Numbered from the stretch's first letter, positions 53,726-63,738 are shown. The stretch: 64,000 nt of DNA from Saccharina japonica (GCA_008828725.1 MEHQ01000140.1:57635-121634); one strand, 5' to 3'. Made by a program: numbers and translations. Notes: generated by a model from the letters alone, not told the origin.

Positions 53726-54540
53726 GCCGCTTCGAGGACCCCCCTGTGCCACTTGCCCACTTTAGTTGCTGCAATATAAACACGGTCCATACTGCGTTGT
53801 CTCATACATTACCAAACACTGTAGTGCAATGATCGGGAAATAAGAAGAAATTGTTCTTTGAAAAGATCGTATCTCGATCATTTCAAGTCTAGCGAGAACA
53901 TTCGCACCCCTATACCGATCTGTAGTGGCAATCCACGATCTGAGTGGTCTTCCACCACCTACACACACATCCCTGTTCACAGGAATATTTCGTTACCGCA
54001 CCCACACAGCAAAGGGGACCAACAATTCCGGGGAAAAACCCCAGGCCACTCAAACCTGTCCATCCAACTGTTACACGCCAAGCCGACTAGCATACAAACA
54101 TGAAACACCACAACAACCCTCAATCCAAGTGAGACTTGAAGAAAAACGCAAAACAGAAGACGTAGATCTTCGTCTCTTGGCCCAACGCTCATCATCGGTT
54201 CAACTCTGCAACTGATCCATCGCGTGGCGGATCGCGTGGCGGATCAGGCCCTCCCTGTTATTGTGACGGCGCGCGGGGACAGCGCACTGGCAAGGGTGCG
54301 GAGTGAGGGAGTGGCGCACGGGCAAGGGTGCGGAACGAGGGAACAGTGCGCGGGCAAGGCATCGGGTATGTCGGGTGTTGCCATGCCGTCGCAGGCTTCC
54401 GACGAAGGCCGCACTTCTCCCCCGTCAACGAGTTGAAATAAAAGGACAGGCTGAAGAAGTGAGGAACAGGACAACAATGATAGGAACGCACGGTAAACGG
54501 GGCGTCAGTGAAGTACCGGTACGTACGGACAGGAAATTCT
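53726..54540. other. Intergenic DNA
   Basis: Near 54224-54350 the block CGCGTGGCGGATC and the block GCAAGGGTGCGGA.CGAGGGA are each tandemly duplicated. Open frames on both strands are not convincing. Confidence 0.4.
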
Positions 54541-54544
54541 GTAC

Positions 54545-55075
54545 AGAGAGAAGTATTCGCCCCGTGGAAAGGCGCAGAACTACAGGGGCCAGGTTGCCGT
54601 CTTCCGTCAGCATGGGAGGCAGCAACAACGGTTCCCGTAATAGGTACGGACCCATCCTTGAAGGGCATCCTTCCGTATACGACCGCGAGGCACAGAACCT
54701 ATCTCCGAGACTAAGGACAAACAAACAAAACAAGCCAAACAAACGAGCAAACAAACAAACTCGAACAGAAGCCTTCGCCTCGTGGAAAGGAGCAGACCTA
54801 CAGGGACCGGGTTGCCGTGTCTCTCTAGAATAGGAGACAGCAACAGCGGTCCCAGTAGGTACGGGCCATCCTTGAAGGGCATTCATTCCCTCTGCCACAC
54901 AAACATAGAATATCGATAAAACCCATTAAAGGTAACGAACATATACTACTGTAGAAACGAACTAAAACAACTAAAACAGGTGCAAGTCCCGTGGCAAGGC
55001 ACCGACCTGGTTGCCGTCTTCCCTTAGCATGGGAGACAGCAACAGCGGTCCCAATAGGCACAGACCCAACCGAAT
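54545..55075 (+). repeat. ~220-bp tandem repeats, three units
   Basis: Each unit has TTCGCC(C/T)CGTGGAAAGG, AGCAGACCTACAGGGACCGG, GTTGCCGT.TTC or TCTC, GGGAGACAGCAACAGCGGT, ACGGGCCATCCTTGAAGGGC, with starts near 54547, 54775 and 54985. A fourth, poorer match is at 55440-55510. The 53.9-55.6 kb ORFs derive from these. Confidence 0.85.
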
Positions 55076-55799
55076 ATGGGCCTTCACCTTGTTTCCCCGA
55101 GAAAAGCATCGAACCACCAAGCGGGCAACCAAACGAAAACAAACGAAAACAAACTAAACACGGGACAAAACCAAGATATGCCGTGTTCGTAGCGACGCAA
55201 AGTCGCGCGCCGCGATAGCGACGGGTTAGCACGGCGATAGCAGTGGATGCGGACGGACAAGTGGCAAATGCATAGCTGGCAAAGCAAATATATGGAAACA
55301 CGATATCACTGGAAAAGCGAAGGACATGTACCGCGGAACACTGAGCGTCGGCCAACATAGCAGCCGCTAAGCAAGTGTGTTAATGTGCGCGGTACACGAG
55401 TGTGTGCATGCTTTCACATATCAGCGCAACGGTTCAGTATCGCTTAGAGGGACCTGACTCCTATCTCCCTGCTGGAAGGAGACAGCAGCAACGTTCCCCC
55501 CAGGCTCAGGCAGACCCATACCAGTACATCATAAGCGCGGCCAAGCATACGCCAACACACCAGTATGATGAGAAAAAAATAAGCATATAAATTAAAGAGG
55601 GAGCATTCAGCCCCTATAACAGAGGGAACATGGGCATAATCAACAGCACGCAAAAGGATAATAATGAAGTGAATACATATATCGGTACTTTATAAGAAAC
55701 CAGAAGCAAACAAAAAACGAGGAAACAACAAAAGAATGCACTGAAAAACCCGAAACAAAAGTCAAACTAGCGAATTCGTCAACAATAACAATAACAAAG

Positions 55800-56160
55800 C
55801 CAAAGCTAGAAAGCAAATAGTGTCCAAGACCGAAAACAACAAAGGTAAACAAAGGAAATCGAAAACAACAACAAAACCAAAGTTGGAAAGTGGCAAGTGT
55901 CCGAGATCGAGAATAACGAAGGTAAACAAGCGCGAAGTGCGAGACGGACATAGTTGCAAAGTGACGAAAAACGAAGCAACGACACAACTGGAAAATAAGA
56001 TGCGTACTAAAAATCGAGGGGGGGGGGGACTAGAACAAAACCGAAGCTGGAAAGCAACAAGTGTCCAAGACCGCAAAGAGCAAAGCCTAAAGAAGGAGGT
56101 CGAGAACAACAACAATGATAAATACAAACAAAGCTGAAAAGCAACAAATGTCCAAGACCT
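55800..56160 (+). repeat. Degenerate ~80-90-bp repeats, A-rich
   Basis: AAGCTGGAAAGCAACAAGTG, TCCAAGACCG and AAACAACAAAGGTAAACAA blocks recur near 55805, 55880, 56045 and 56130. Confidence 0.75.
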
Positions 56161-56204
56161 GTAACACTCGGCCCTATATATATTTAAAAATAAAAAAACA
56201 ACAG

Positions 56205-56305
56205 CTGTGAGCTCGAGGATTTCGTCGAAACTCATCTTTGCTAGCTGAGTGTAATACTTCGATCGCGCGCACTTACGGGTTTTATATGTCCTCATGCAGG
56301 ATGTA
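56205..56305 (+). repeat. Family B repeat (duplication copy 1)
   Basis: ACAGCTGTGAGCTCGAGGAT to TCCTCATGCAGGATGTAC. The second copy is at 57102-57205. Confidence 0.88.
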
Positions 56306-56694
56306 CATCCCTTGACAGCTCGTACGTTTTGCCTTTTTTTGCTTGACGACGTCTCCTGGCATGTTTCGCGTCTAGGATGCCACTCACTCCTCGAGAAAAA
56401 ATTGGGCCTCCTATCCATTTATTATAGCGCGTTCTCGTATTGTAATGGTATGGGCTAGGAAGGCCGGTACTTACCTCTGTATAGGTAATTGGTCCGTTTT
56501 CGTATAACTTGGATGGCATTCGTATTCGGGGTATTTATAAGATCTGAGGGCCACATGTGAAGCCCGTCCCAAGACAGATGTCATCTGGCTCGGGGATTAA
56601 TTAAAGCTGCCTTCTCTTCTACGCTTGATTCTACGGAAAGTGAGTAACACCAAGGATGCTTAATAGACAAACCTGCAAGGGGATACTCTGTGTC

Positions 56695-56830
56695 TTGCTG
56701 CTAGCAATGTCTGCCTTGGTCGATGAAAACCCGACATGCTCCGTCCCGGCATTATAGGGATGCGAGGGTCTATGGCCATACGACTACAGCCATGCACGAC
56801 ATGCGGCTAATGAGTACACCTCCCCCCGCC
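56695..56830 (+). repeat. Family C element inside duplication copy 1
   Basis: CTGCTAGCAATGTCTGCCTT, GGTCGATGAAAACCCGACAT, GCTCCGTCCCGGCATTATAG, GTCTATGGCCATACGACTAC, ATGAGTACACCTCCCCCC. Confidence 0.85.
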
Positions 56831-56914
56831 GGGAAAATGTGCGTATATGTACAATGAGCAAGGGGGATGCTGAACGACGAAAATCGGCGAGCAAGGAGAA
56901 TCATGCACGAACCC

Positions 56915-56960
56915 TTAACCCCTTAAGAACTGGTCCAACATATTTGGAGCTAAACTACTT
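56915..56960 (+). mobile_element. Family A MITE, truncated
   Basis: TTAACCCCTTAAGAACTGG, TCCAACATATTTGGAGCTAA, ACTACTT, then unrelated sequence. Confidence 0.8.
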
Positions 56961-57690
56961 CCCCTCGACAGACAGAAACTTTTTTCCGTGTGAAGTGACT
57001 TGCCCTTGGCTGACACCAAAACTACTACCAGGTACCTGGTACCTGGTAGGTTTTAGTGTGTAACACTCGGCCCTATATATATTTAAAAATAAAAAAAACA
57101 CAGCTGTGAGCTCGAGGATTTCGTCGAAACTCATTTTTGCAAGCTGAGTGTAATACTTCGATCGCGCGCACTTACGGGTTTTATATGTCCTCATGCAGGA
57201 TGTACATCCCTTGACAGCTCGTACGTTTTGCCTTTTTTTGCTTGACGACGTCTCCTGGCATGTTCCGCGTCTGGGATGCCACTCACTCCGAGAAAAAATT
57301 GGGCCTCCTATCCATTTATTATAGCGCGTTCTCGTATTGTAATGGTATGGGCTAGGAAGGCCGGTACTTACCTCTGTATAGGTAATTGGTCCGTTTTCGT
57401 ATAACTTGGATGGCATTCGTATTCGGGGTATTTATAAGATCTGAGGGCCACATGTGAAGCCCGTCCCGAGACAGATGTCATCTGGCTCGGGGATTAATTA
57501 AAGCTGCCTTCTCTTCTACGCTTGATTCTACGGAAAGTGAGTAACACCAAGGATGCTTAATAGACAAACCTGCAAGGGGATACTCTGTGTCTCACCCAGT
57601 CTTATCACAGTATCATACGTATATGTACAATGAGCAAGGGGGATGCTGAACGACGAAAATCGGCGAGCAAGGAGAATCATGCACGAACCC

Positions 57691-57778
57691 TTAACCCCTT
57701 AAGAACTGGTCCAACATATTTGGAGCTAAACTACTTATTATTAGTGTGAGATATTTTTTTCAGTTCTGAATGGGTTAA
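57691..57778 (+). mobile_element. Family A piggyBac-like MITE, complete with TTAA ends
   Basis: TTAA-CCCCTTAAGAACTGG to TCAGTTCTGAATGGG-TTAA, 88 bp. It is the cleanest copy, with TTAA at both ends. Confidence 0.92.
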
Positions 57779-58500
57779 GACACATGCTAAGGTAGAGGTG
57801 CACCGATTTTTGTTTTTTTTTCTTCTGAGATTCCTCACTTGAAGAGCTCTATACTAATAGTAAGTCAAAAAATGATTTTTGAGAAAAAAATAAAATTGCA
57901 AACCCGCGATGAACAAATGCCATATCGTACAGCCTAGGTGTACAGAAATTCATATTGCAAAAAAAAAAAAATGACGATTTTGGGTTTAGGAGCCCCAGTC
58001 ATTCAGATTTTTTTTTAGCCAAAAAACGGTATACCTCTATCGTAGGACGGGTGGCAACCTCTTTCCGCTTCCCCCCGGTTCTCCCATCAAAAAAAGGAGC
58101 TTTCTCCCCACCGACACACACGCACGTTCACCACTTTTTCGAATAAAAACATGAAAAAAAAAAAAAAAAAAAAAAAATGAAAAAAAAAAAAAAAACCCTT
58201 TGGTATACAGCAGCTATCACGAGAATATATCAGCATTTTCTTCCCTTGTCAACTCTCGCGTCGAATTGTGCTACGTAAGCAGGCCGTAACTGCTGTGTAC
58301 TGGGCAGGTCAAATACGTACGTAGGTGCAGGTATAATAATAATAAAAAAATACCCGAAATACGTACGTAGGTATACGTGAAAAAACAAGGAATAATATTG
58401 CATAGAAAATGCAAAGAAAAAACATGAAAAAGTTGGAGTATAAAAAAATGAAAATCGACGAGCAAAAGGAGAATGCTGAACGAACCCCAGGTACCGACCG
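57779..58500. other. Intergenic DNA with long A-runs
   Basis: A22 at 58154-58177 and A15 at 58182-58196. No exon recognised. Confidence 0.4.
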
Positions 58501-58502
58501 CG

Positions 58503-58625
58503 GGCGGGGGGGGGTTGGGGGTGTACTAGATATTCATGCCTGGCCGTAGTCGTATGGCCATAGACCCTCGCATCCTTATACACAATGCCGGGACGGAGGA
58601 GCATGTCGGGTTTTCACCGACCAGG
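58503..58625 (-). repeat. Family C element
   Basis: G-run, GTACTAGATATTCATGCCTG, GTCGTATGGCCATAGACCCT, GGGACGGAGGAGCATGTCGG, TTTTCACCGACCAGGCGGGG. Confidence 0.85.
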
Positions 58626-58627
58626 CG

Positions 58628-58960
58628 GGGCGGGGGGGGGGGGGGGGGGGGCATAGACCCTCGCATCCCTACAATGCCGGGACGGAGCACGTTGGGTTTT
58701 CACCAACCAGGCAGGCATTGCTTGCACCAAGCGCGAAGCGCCGTGAGGTATTGGGCGAGTCGCATGGAGGGTGAGCTGCATCCTTACTAAGAACCGCCTC
58801 TGAGGCGGACTTGCATATGGACCGACAGCCTCCAATGGGTTCATTTAATTTCTGGTGTGGCCACTTCCTGAGACAGCAATATGGGAGCACTCACTATACG
58901 AGTATAACTGCCTCGCGGGTGCCCCTCCATCTACACACTACGTGATACGATCATTCCCCC
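58628..58960 (-). repeat. Family C element, extended form
   Basis: A G22 run, then C blocks, then GTTCATTTAATTTCTGGTGT, GGCCACTTCCTGAGACAGCA, as in the 520-bp unit, ending near 58960. The GTACTCATG..TATGACC part next to the G-run is missing. Confidence 0.88.
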
Positions 58961-58961
58961 G

Positions 58962-59062
58962 GGGGGGGAGGGGAGGAGGAGGGGGGTGTACTCATGCCGT
59001 GCACGGCCGTAGTCGTATGACCACAGACCCTCGCACCCCTTCGACCAATGCCGGGACGGAGC
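58962..59062 (-). repeat. Family C element, 3' part
   Basis: G-run, GTGTACTCATGCCGTGCACG, CCGTAGTCGTATGACCACAG, ACCCTCGCACCCCT, ATGCCGGGACGGAGCG. Confidence 0.85.
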
Positions 59063-59365
59063 GTTTGCCGACGGCTTATTTGGACAGAAGGTCGCTGAGA
59101 GTAAGACCTACTAGTACAGTAGTACTGCTGTAGACCTCCCACGAGTTGAGAGGCGGAAAGCATGTGTGCATGTTCTTCACAGCGTATCGTAACGGCACAA
59201 GTTAGGTTAGGATCTGTTAACAGATGATCTACGTATGATAGACCATGAGCTGTCCGGGGAGTTTATGGAATATGGCAGGGTGTGCTCTATTAGTGGATAC
59301 GAACCCCTGCCTGCCCCCCCCCCCCAAAAAAAAAAGATAACACGAACACAAATGAAGTAGCCAGG

Positions 59366-59373
59366 GGGGGGGG

Positions 59374-59408
<35 letters not shown>
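59366..59408 (+). repeat. G-run (~42, one A)
   Basis: GGGGGGGGGGGA followed by 31 G. It makes a poly-Pro ORF on the minus strand. Confidence 0.9.
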
Positions 59409-59432
59409 CTCCCTTTTGATGGTGTGCCGGGG

Positions 59433-59600
59433 GAGTGTGTTCTTGTTCTTCACATTTAAACCGTTTTCTTTCTACCCGTCGACATCCAGCACACCCAGTG
59501 ACACCCAGCACACCCAGTGACACCCAGCACACCCAGCAGTGCCCGTGTGCTTGATTGATTCTTCATGCTACAGAGACAACCTGGTATATATAACTGATGA
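59433..59600 (+). repeat. Family G repeat with local triplication
   Basis: TTCTACCCGTCGACATCCAG, then CACACCCAGTGACACCCAG repeated about three times, then GCCCGTGTGCTTGATTGATT CTTCATGCTA. Confidence 0.85.
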
Positions 59601-60265
59601 CAAAAAAACATTAGTAAATGTGGTCCAAAGTGGTAACGCTTTCTAAGAAAAAAAAAAAAACCACCGCCCCCCACGCCCCACCCCCCCCCCCCCCATTCCA
59701 AGCAAACCCTTCCTTGTCCTCGCCCACACTGCCCTCTTGCCTCCCCCCTTGCGTTATGGGATTAGTATTGCCCCCGGAAGGCTGGCAAGGGCCCAGCAAG
59801 CGTTGGGAGTACGGTCGGTCTGATGTTCGACCTCCAGAACCTCACACCAGGATATATTGTGCCTTGCGTTGTCCACCCCCCTCTGCCTCCTACGAAACTT
59901 CTCCCAACTGCCCCCTATATACGCCACGCTCCCTCTGTATAACACGTACTGTGTAGTACATCTCTGCCAGATCAGCTAAACGTCAGGATGTAAGGAATTT
60001 GTTGTCTTTCTGTTTGCATTCAAGCAAGAGTGGTAGTAGATAGAGTGGAACTCTCCCCGCTCCCCTCGTGAATAGTGCCGCTGCTCGTATACAGCAACAT
60101 CAACCGAAAGGATAGTGTCAGGTGTACCCCCCTCCCCACTCCCCCCGGCCGTTTCCGCAATTTGGGTTGTCGCTACGCTGATGTGCTCCGTCGCCGAAAC
60201 GGGCATGCGTGGTCCAATGCGCTCGAATCGACAAGCAGGTAGACAACAAATGAGTACGCGCGCCC
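59601..60265. other. Intergenic DNA
   Basis: No exon recognised. C-runs at 59675-59694 and 60254-60277. Confidence 0.4.
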
Positions 60266-60269
60266 CCCC

Positions 60270-60412
60270 CCCCCCCGGCATTAATCCGCTTCGCGCTCGG
60301 TGCAAGCAATGTCTGCCTGGTTGGTGAAAACCCAACGTGCTCCGTCTCGGCATTGCAGGGATGCGGGAGTCTATGGCCACACGACTACGGCCGCGCATGA
60401 CGTGAGTATACC
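60270..60412 (+). repeat. Family C element
   Basis: CGCTTCGCGCTCGGTGCAAG, CAATGTCTGCCTGGTTGGTG, GCTCCGTCTCGGCATTGCAG, ACGACTACGGCCGCGCATGA, CGTGAGTATACCCCC. Confidence 0.9.
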
Positions 60413-60490
60413 CCCGTCTCGAAAGGGATGCGTGGTCAATGGTCAAATGACTAAGGCAAGCAACAAATGAGTACGTCCCCCCCCCCCACG
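60413..60490 (+). repeat. Family D element, 3' part
   Basis: GTCTCGAAAGGGATGCGTGG, TCAATGGTCAAATGACTAAG, GCAAGCAACAAATGAGTACG, C-run. Confidence 0.9.
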
Positions 60491-60539
60491 CGCCGTTCAT
60501 TCATACGCAAGGAATAACGGACAATATGCTCAATTTCCG

Positions 60540-60763
60540 TCTCACAAGCGGTTTTTAGTAGGATAGATCTCACTGCCCTTACTGCCCTTCATGCGGCTCG
60601 CCAAAACACTTCCCTCACGTTTCGCTTCGCAAAGCTTGGTGCAAAGCAATGCCTGCCTGGTCTCGGTCGAAAACCCGACGTGCTCCTCCGTTTCGGCATT
60701 GTAGGGGTGCGAAAGTCTATGGTCATATATACGACTACGACCATGCATGAAAATGAAGTACAC

Positions 60764-60793
<30 letters not shown>
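60540..60793 (+). repeat. Family C element
   Basis: CACAAGCGGTTTTTAGTAGG, CATGCGGCTCGCCAAAACAC, CAAAGCTTGGTGCAAAGCAA, GAAAACCCGACGTGCTCC, AAGTACACT, then a C29 tail. Confidence 0.9.
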
Positions 60794-60798
<5 letters not shown>

Positions 60799-60880
60799 GG
60801 TCATGGAATGCGTGGTCAATGGTCAAATGACCAAGGGAAGCAACATATGAGTACGCCCCTGCCCCCCCCTCCGCCGTTCA
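60794..60880 (+). repeat. Family D element, 3' part
   Basis: GGGGTCATGGAATGCGTGGT, CAATGGTCAAATGACCAAGG, GAAGCAACATATGAGTACGC, C-run. Confidence 0.85.
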
Positions 60881-60914
60881 TCCATAAGCAAGAAAGGACG
60901 TACAGCGTGCCCCC

Positions 60915-61065
60915 ATTCCGCCTCACACCCGGTTCTTAGTAGGATGCATCTCACTGCCCTTCATGCGGTTCACCAAAACACCCCACGGCTCTTCGCAAAG
61001 CTTGGTGCAAAGCAATGTCTGCCTGATCTCCGTGAAGACCCGACGTGCTCCGTCCCGGCATCGGT
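60915..61065 (+). repeat. Family C element, tail missing
   Basis: CACACCCGGTTCTTAGTAGG, ATGCGGTTCACCAAAACACC, CTTGGTGCAAAGCAATGTCT, GACGTGCTCCGTCCCGGCAT; ends before the GTCTATGG block. Confidence 0.85.
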
Positions 61066-61354
61066 ACCGTTACTCTCGTTGGCGTACTGAGTTGAAAGGT
61101 TGTCGACGGCTTACTTTTTTTTTTTCTTCTTCTACTCGTACGCCAGAACAAGGTATAGCACATCGTTCATCGTAACCGAACTGAGAAGTTGTCGACAACG
61201 CCTGTACATTGTTAAATGTCTCCACAACAACAACGCGAGTTTTTCACGCCCACATTGCGCTATATGTGAGGGAGGGTCCCGGCGACAAGTGTCGCGGATG
61301 TACCGCTGTAGTCTACCCAGTAGCCTTGACCGCACCACTGAATTATTATCTAGG

Positions 61355-61615
61355 ATAAAGTATGGAAATCGGGGAATATTGTATTATATACCTTTTAGTG
61401 CGGTCGACTAATTTTTCGAAAAAAAAAAAAACGCCTGATTTTTTCGAGACAAAGCTCATAAAGGTCGGGGCGGGGACGGGGTTGGGGTTAGGGTTAGGGT
61501 TAGTGTTAGGGTTAGGGTCTAAAGTAGTGTTTTCGGCGTTTTTCTAAATATTCGGTCTCATAACACTGGAACCACACGCGGGCCACAACCAAGTCCCCGA
61601 TTTCGATACTGTATC
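61355..61615. mobile_element. Second fold-back element with telomere-like repeats in its loop
   Basis: The arms include AAAGTATGGAAATCGGGGA (61355-61373) facing TCCCCGATTTCGATACT (61596-61612), and AAAAAAAAACGCC facing GGCGTTTTTCTAAAT. The loop holds GGGGTTGGGGTTAGGGTTAG, GGTTAGTGTTAGGGTTAGGG (61474-61518). It is a different sequence from the 48614 element but has the same architecture. Confidence 0.75.
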
Positions 61616-62255
61616 CTATATAATAATTCAGAATTGCGGTAAAGGCGACTCAGTCTACCCGAAGAGGGAGAGAGATAGCATACGTGCGCCAGGTATTGAT
61701 ACAGCACAGGACACCTGATAAGAAAACAGGCTAATAAGGAAGCCAGGCTGATAGTTGAAGGAAAATAAGAAATTCGGGAGAGGCGTTATCTTGAAATTAG
61801 TGTAGAAAGCACCCTCCCTCAAGTAAGAAATCCAGCCTGGACCAAATTTCCGGTTTGTTATTAGGTGTCCTGTACTGCAGTAGGTCCCAGGATGCTAGGA
61901 AAACATATGCCCATTCGGCCAAGAAGCAATTTTACTGCTGTACTGCTACCAGATACTGTACGGAATCCACTGATTTTTCGGAAACATCTCATTCGAATAA
62001 GGTACTGAAGAATGCCTTTTTTCGGATGGACAGACAGACCGACAGTCAGACGTGACAACAATACTTAAGGCTTCCGAAATTAGGAACCCTGGGCCCTAGA
62101 CCCACCCACCAGGTACCACCCTGGGCAGGGATACAATCACCGCTCCGACTCCAATTGATATTTTTAAAGAGAGTTGCATACTGGTATCTCTTAAGTTTTC
62201 CGTCCACACTTGATCCCAGATCCCAGATCACTAAATAAATAATATCATTGTGAGG
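61616..62255. other. Intergenic DNA
   Basis: AAATCCAGCCTGG.CCA..TT..CCGGTTT (61817-61857) resembles 16946-16977. No gene recognised. Confidence 0.4.
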
Positions 62256-62412
62256 CGGAGGTCTTGAGGAGGACATCTTGAGGCGGAGATCTTGAGGAGA
62301 AGGTACTGAGGCGGAGACCTTTGAGGAGGAGACCTTGAGGCGGTGATCTTAAGGAGGAGATCTTGAGGCGGAGATCGGAAGCGAAGATCTGAAGCGGAGA
62401 TCTTAAAGATGT
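62256..62412 (+). repeat. 15-bp minisatellite, ~9 units
   Basis: Units near GAGGCGGAGATCTTG alternate with GAGGAGGAGATCTTG variants. Confidence 0.93.
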
Positions 62413-62571
62413 TGCTTTTTTCAGGACCTGGTTATTTGGTTGTGTACCCGGGTGGGGCTGTATACGCTACGCTACTGATCACACACACCATTTTTCATCA
62501 GGATTTCCTTGCAACCAAGCCGGAGATTATAATCCCGGAATGCCCGACCGGCTGATGTAGGACGTGGAGGG

Positions 62572-62795
62572 GGAGGGGGGGTACTCTTTTTTTGCCTGCC
62601 TTCGTCATTTGACCATTGGCCACGCATCCCTTCCGAGACGGAGCGTACTCATTTGTTGCTTGCCTCAGTCATTTGTGACCATTGACCACGCATCCCTTTC
62701 GAGACGGAGCACCGTTCCTACCTCCTGCTAGAGACACCTCCAACGAACAGTTGGGCGCTTACTACGTTGTTTCCATGTATTGAATAGAAACGTCT
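62572..62795 (-). repeat. Family D element, with internal tandem duplication
   Basis: The block TTGCCTGCCTTCGTCATTTG, ACCATTGGCCACGCATCCCT, TCCGAGACGGAGC occurs twice (62587-62644 and 62645-62710), then CCTACCTCCTGCTAGAGACA, TTGGGCGCTTACTACGTTGT, TTCCATGTAT. Confidence 0.9.
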
Positions 62796-62831
62796 TGCTG
62801 CAGTAGTCTTATCTCCTCCACCTGTGGGCGG

Positions 62832-63075
62832 GCGGGGGGGCGTACTGATTCGTTGATTGCCTTGGTCGTTTGACCATTGACCACGCATCTCATTCGAGAC
62901 GAAGCACCGTCCCTACCTCCTATAATAATAGAGACACCTCCAACAGTTGGGCGCTCATTACGTTGTTTCCATATATGACAAAGAAAAGTTTTTGCTTATC
63001 TTATCCCCTTCCTGTTTCGCCGCCTGTGACCACCATCTATCTCCTAAGATAGCGATCGCTTTCTCGCTGGCGTCT
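62832..63075 (-). repeat. Family D element, near full length
   Basis: G-run, GTACTGATTCGTTGATTGCC, TTTGACCATTGACCACGCAT, TAGAGACACCTCCAACAGTT, TTGTTTCCATATATGACA, ATCTTATCCCCTTCCTGTTT, GACCACCATCTATCTCC. Confidence 0.9.
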
Positions 63076-63191
63076 AGTGCACCAAACTTCTCCATGTCAC
63101 ATTCCGTCTGTTTTCCTTATCTCCTCCTCTAACACATCCCGTTCCTCCTTTTGTTAATTTCACATTCTCCCACTGTGTGAGTTTTACTCTC

Positions 63192-63415
63192 TATTGGGGG
63201 AGGGGGGGGGGCGTATGTACTCATTTATTGTTTGCCTTAACAGTCATTTGACCATTGACCACGCACCCCTTTCGAGACGGAGCACCGTCCCTACCTCCTA
63301 ATAGAGACACTTCCAACAAATGGGCGCTCATTACTTTGTTTCCATACCTGGTATAAAACAAGGCAATCTTATCCATAAAAAGAGACACCGCCAACATTTG
63401 CGCGCTCATTGCATG
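63192..63415 (-). repeat. Family D element with internal duplication
   Basis: G13 run, GTACTCATTTATTGTTTGCC, TTTGACCATTGACCACGCAC, TAGAGACACTTCCAACAAAT, GGGCGCTCATTACTTTGTTT; then AGAGACACCGCCAACATTTG, CGCGCTCATTGCATG repeats part of it. Confidence 0.88.
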
Positions 63416-63417
63416 CC

Positions 63418-63738
63418 CCCCACCAGCCGTATAATTGCACGTACGTGCTGTGGGCTGTTAGAACTGCACGTACTTTTGCACCATCTTTACCCTTGCTCCC
63501 ACCCGGACCTGATCCCACCCGGATCTGATCCATTTGGCACCCTGCTCCCACCCACAAGGTGCAGAAGTATAATCAGCCCTCCGCAGGAGCCGCCGGAGGC
63601 CCACCTGGCACCTCGATCCCACTTGGTACCCATGTAGGCCATACATATCTGCAACAACTCCTGCTATACATATAACCGTATTGAATGTACGTGCAGATTC
63701 GTTAGACTCGCACGTACGTGCAAGTTCTCCGGAGCCGC
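63418..63738 (-). repeat. GCACGTACGTGC-ended element, copy 2
   Basis: Reverse complement of 720-1046, about 93% alike, with the same palindromic ends (63435 and 63723). Differences are small indels, for example loss of TA in CACCT(A)CTTGTGG. Confidence 0.85.

Larger units (their letters stand above)
56159..57778 (+). repeat. Direct duplication of a ~900-bp segment
   Basis: 56159-56960 and 57057-57737 are near-identical over long stretches: a B repeat, TTGACAGCTCGTACGTTTTG, GGTAATTGGTCCGTTTTCGT, CAGATGTCATCTGGCTCGGG, GGGGATACTCTGTGTCT, ATATGTACAATGAGCAAGGG and an A MITE. Copy 1 carries a C element (56695-56830) where copy 2 has ~35 bp of other sequence. Copy 1's A MITE is cut at 56957 and copy 2's is whole. 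Confidence 0.92.

Noticed and set aside
54258..55358. ORFs of 136-177 codons on the minus strand, one with hydrophobic stretches
   Set aside because: They follow the ~220-bp tandem repeats and are open in several frames at once.
56745..56800. 5S rRNA relation of family C (GTCTATGGCCATACGACTA resembles a 5S 5' end)
   Set aside because: Only about 18 bases resemble 5S, they lie near the element's 3' end, and no internal 5S promoter boxes follow.
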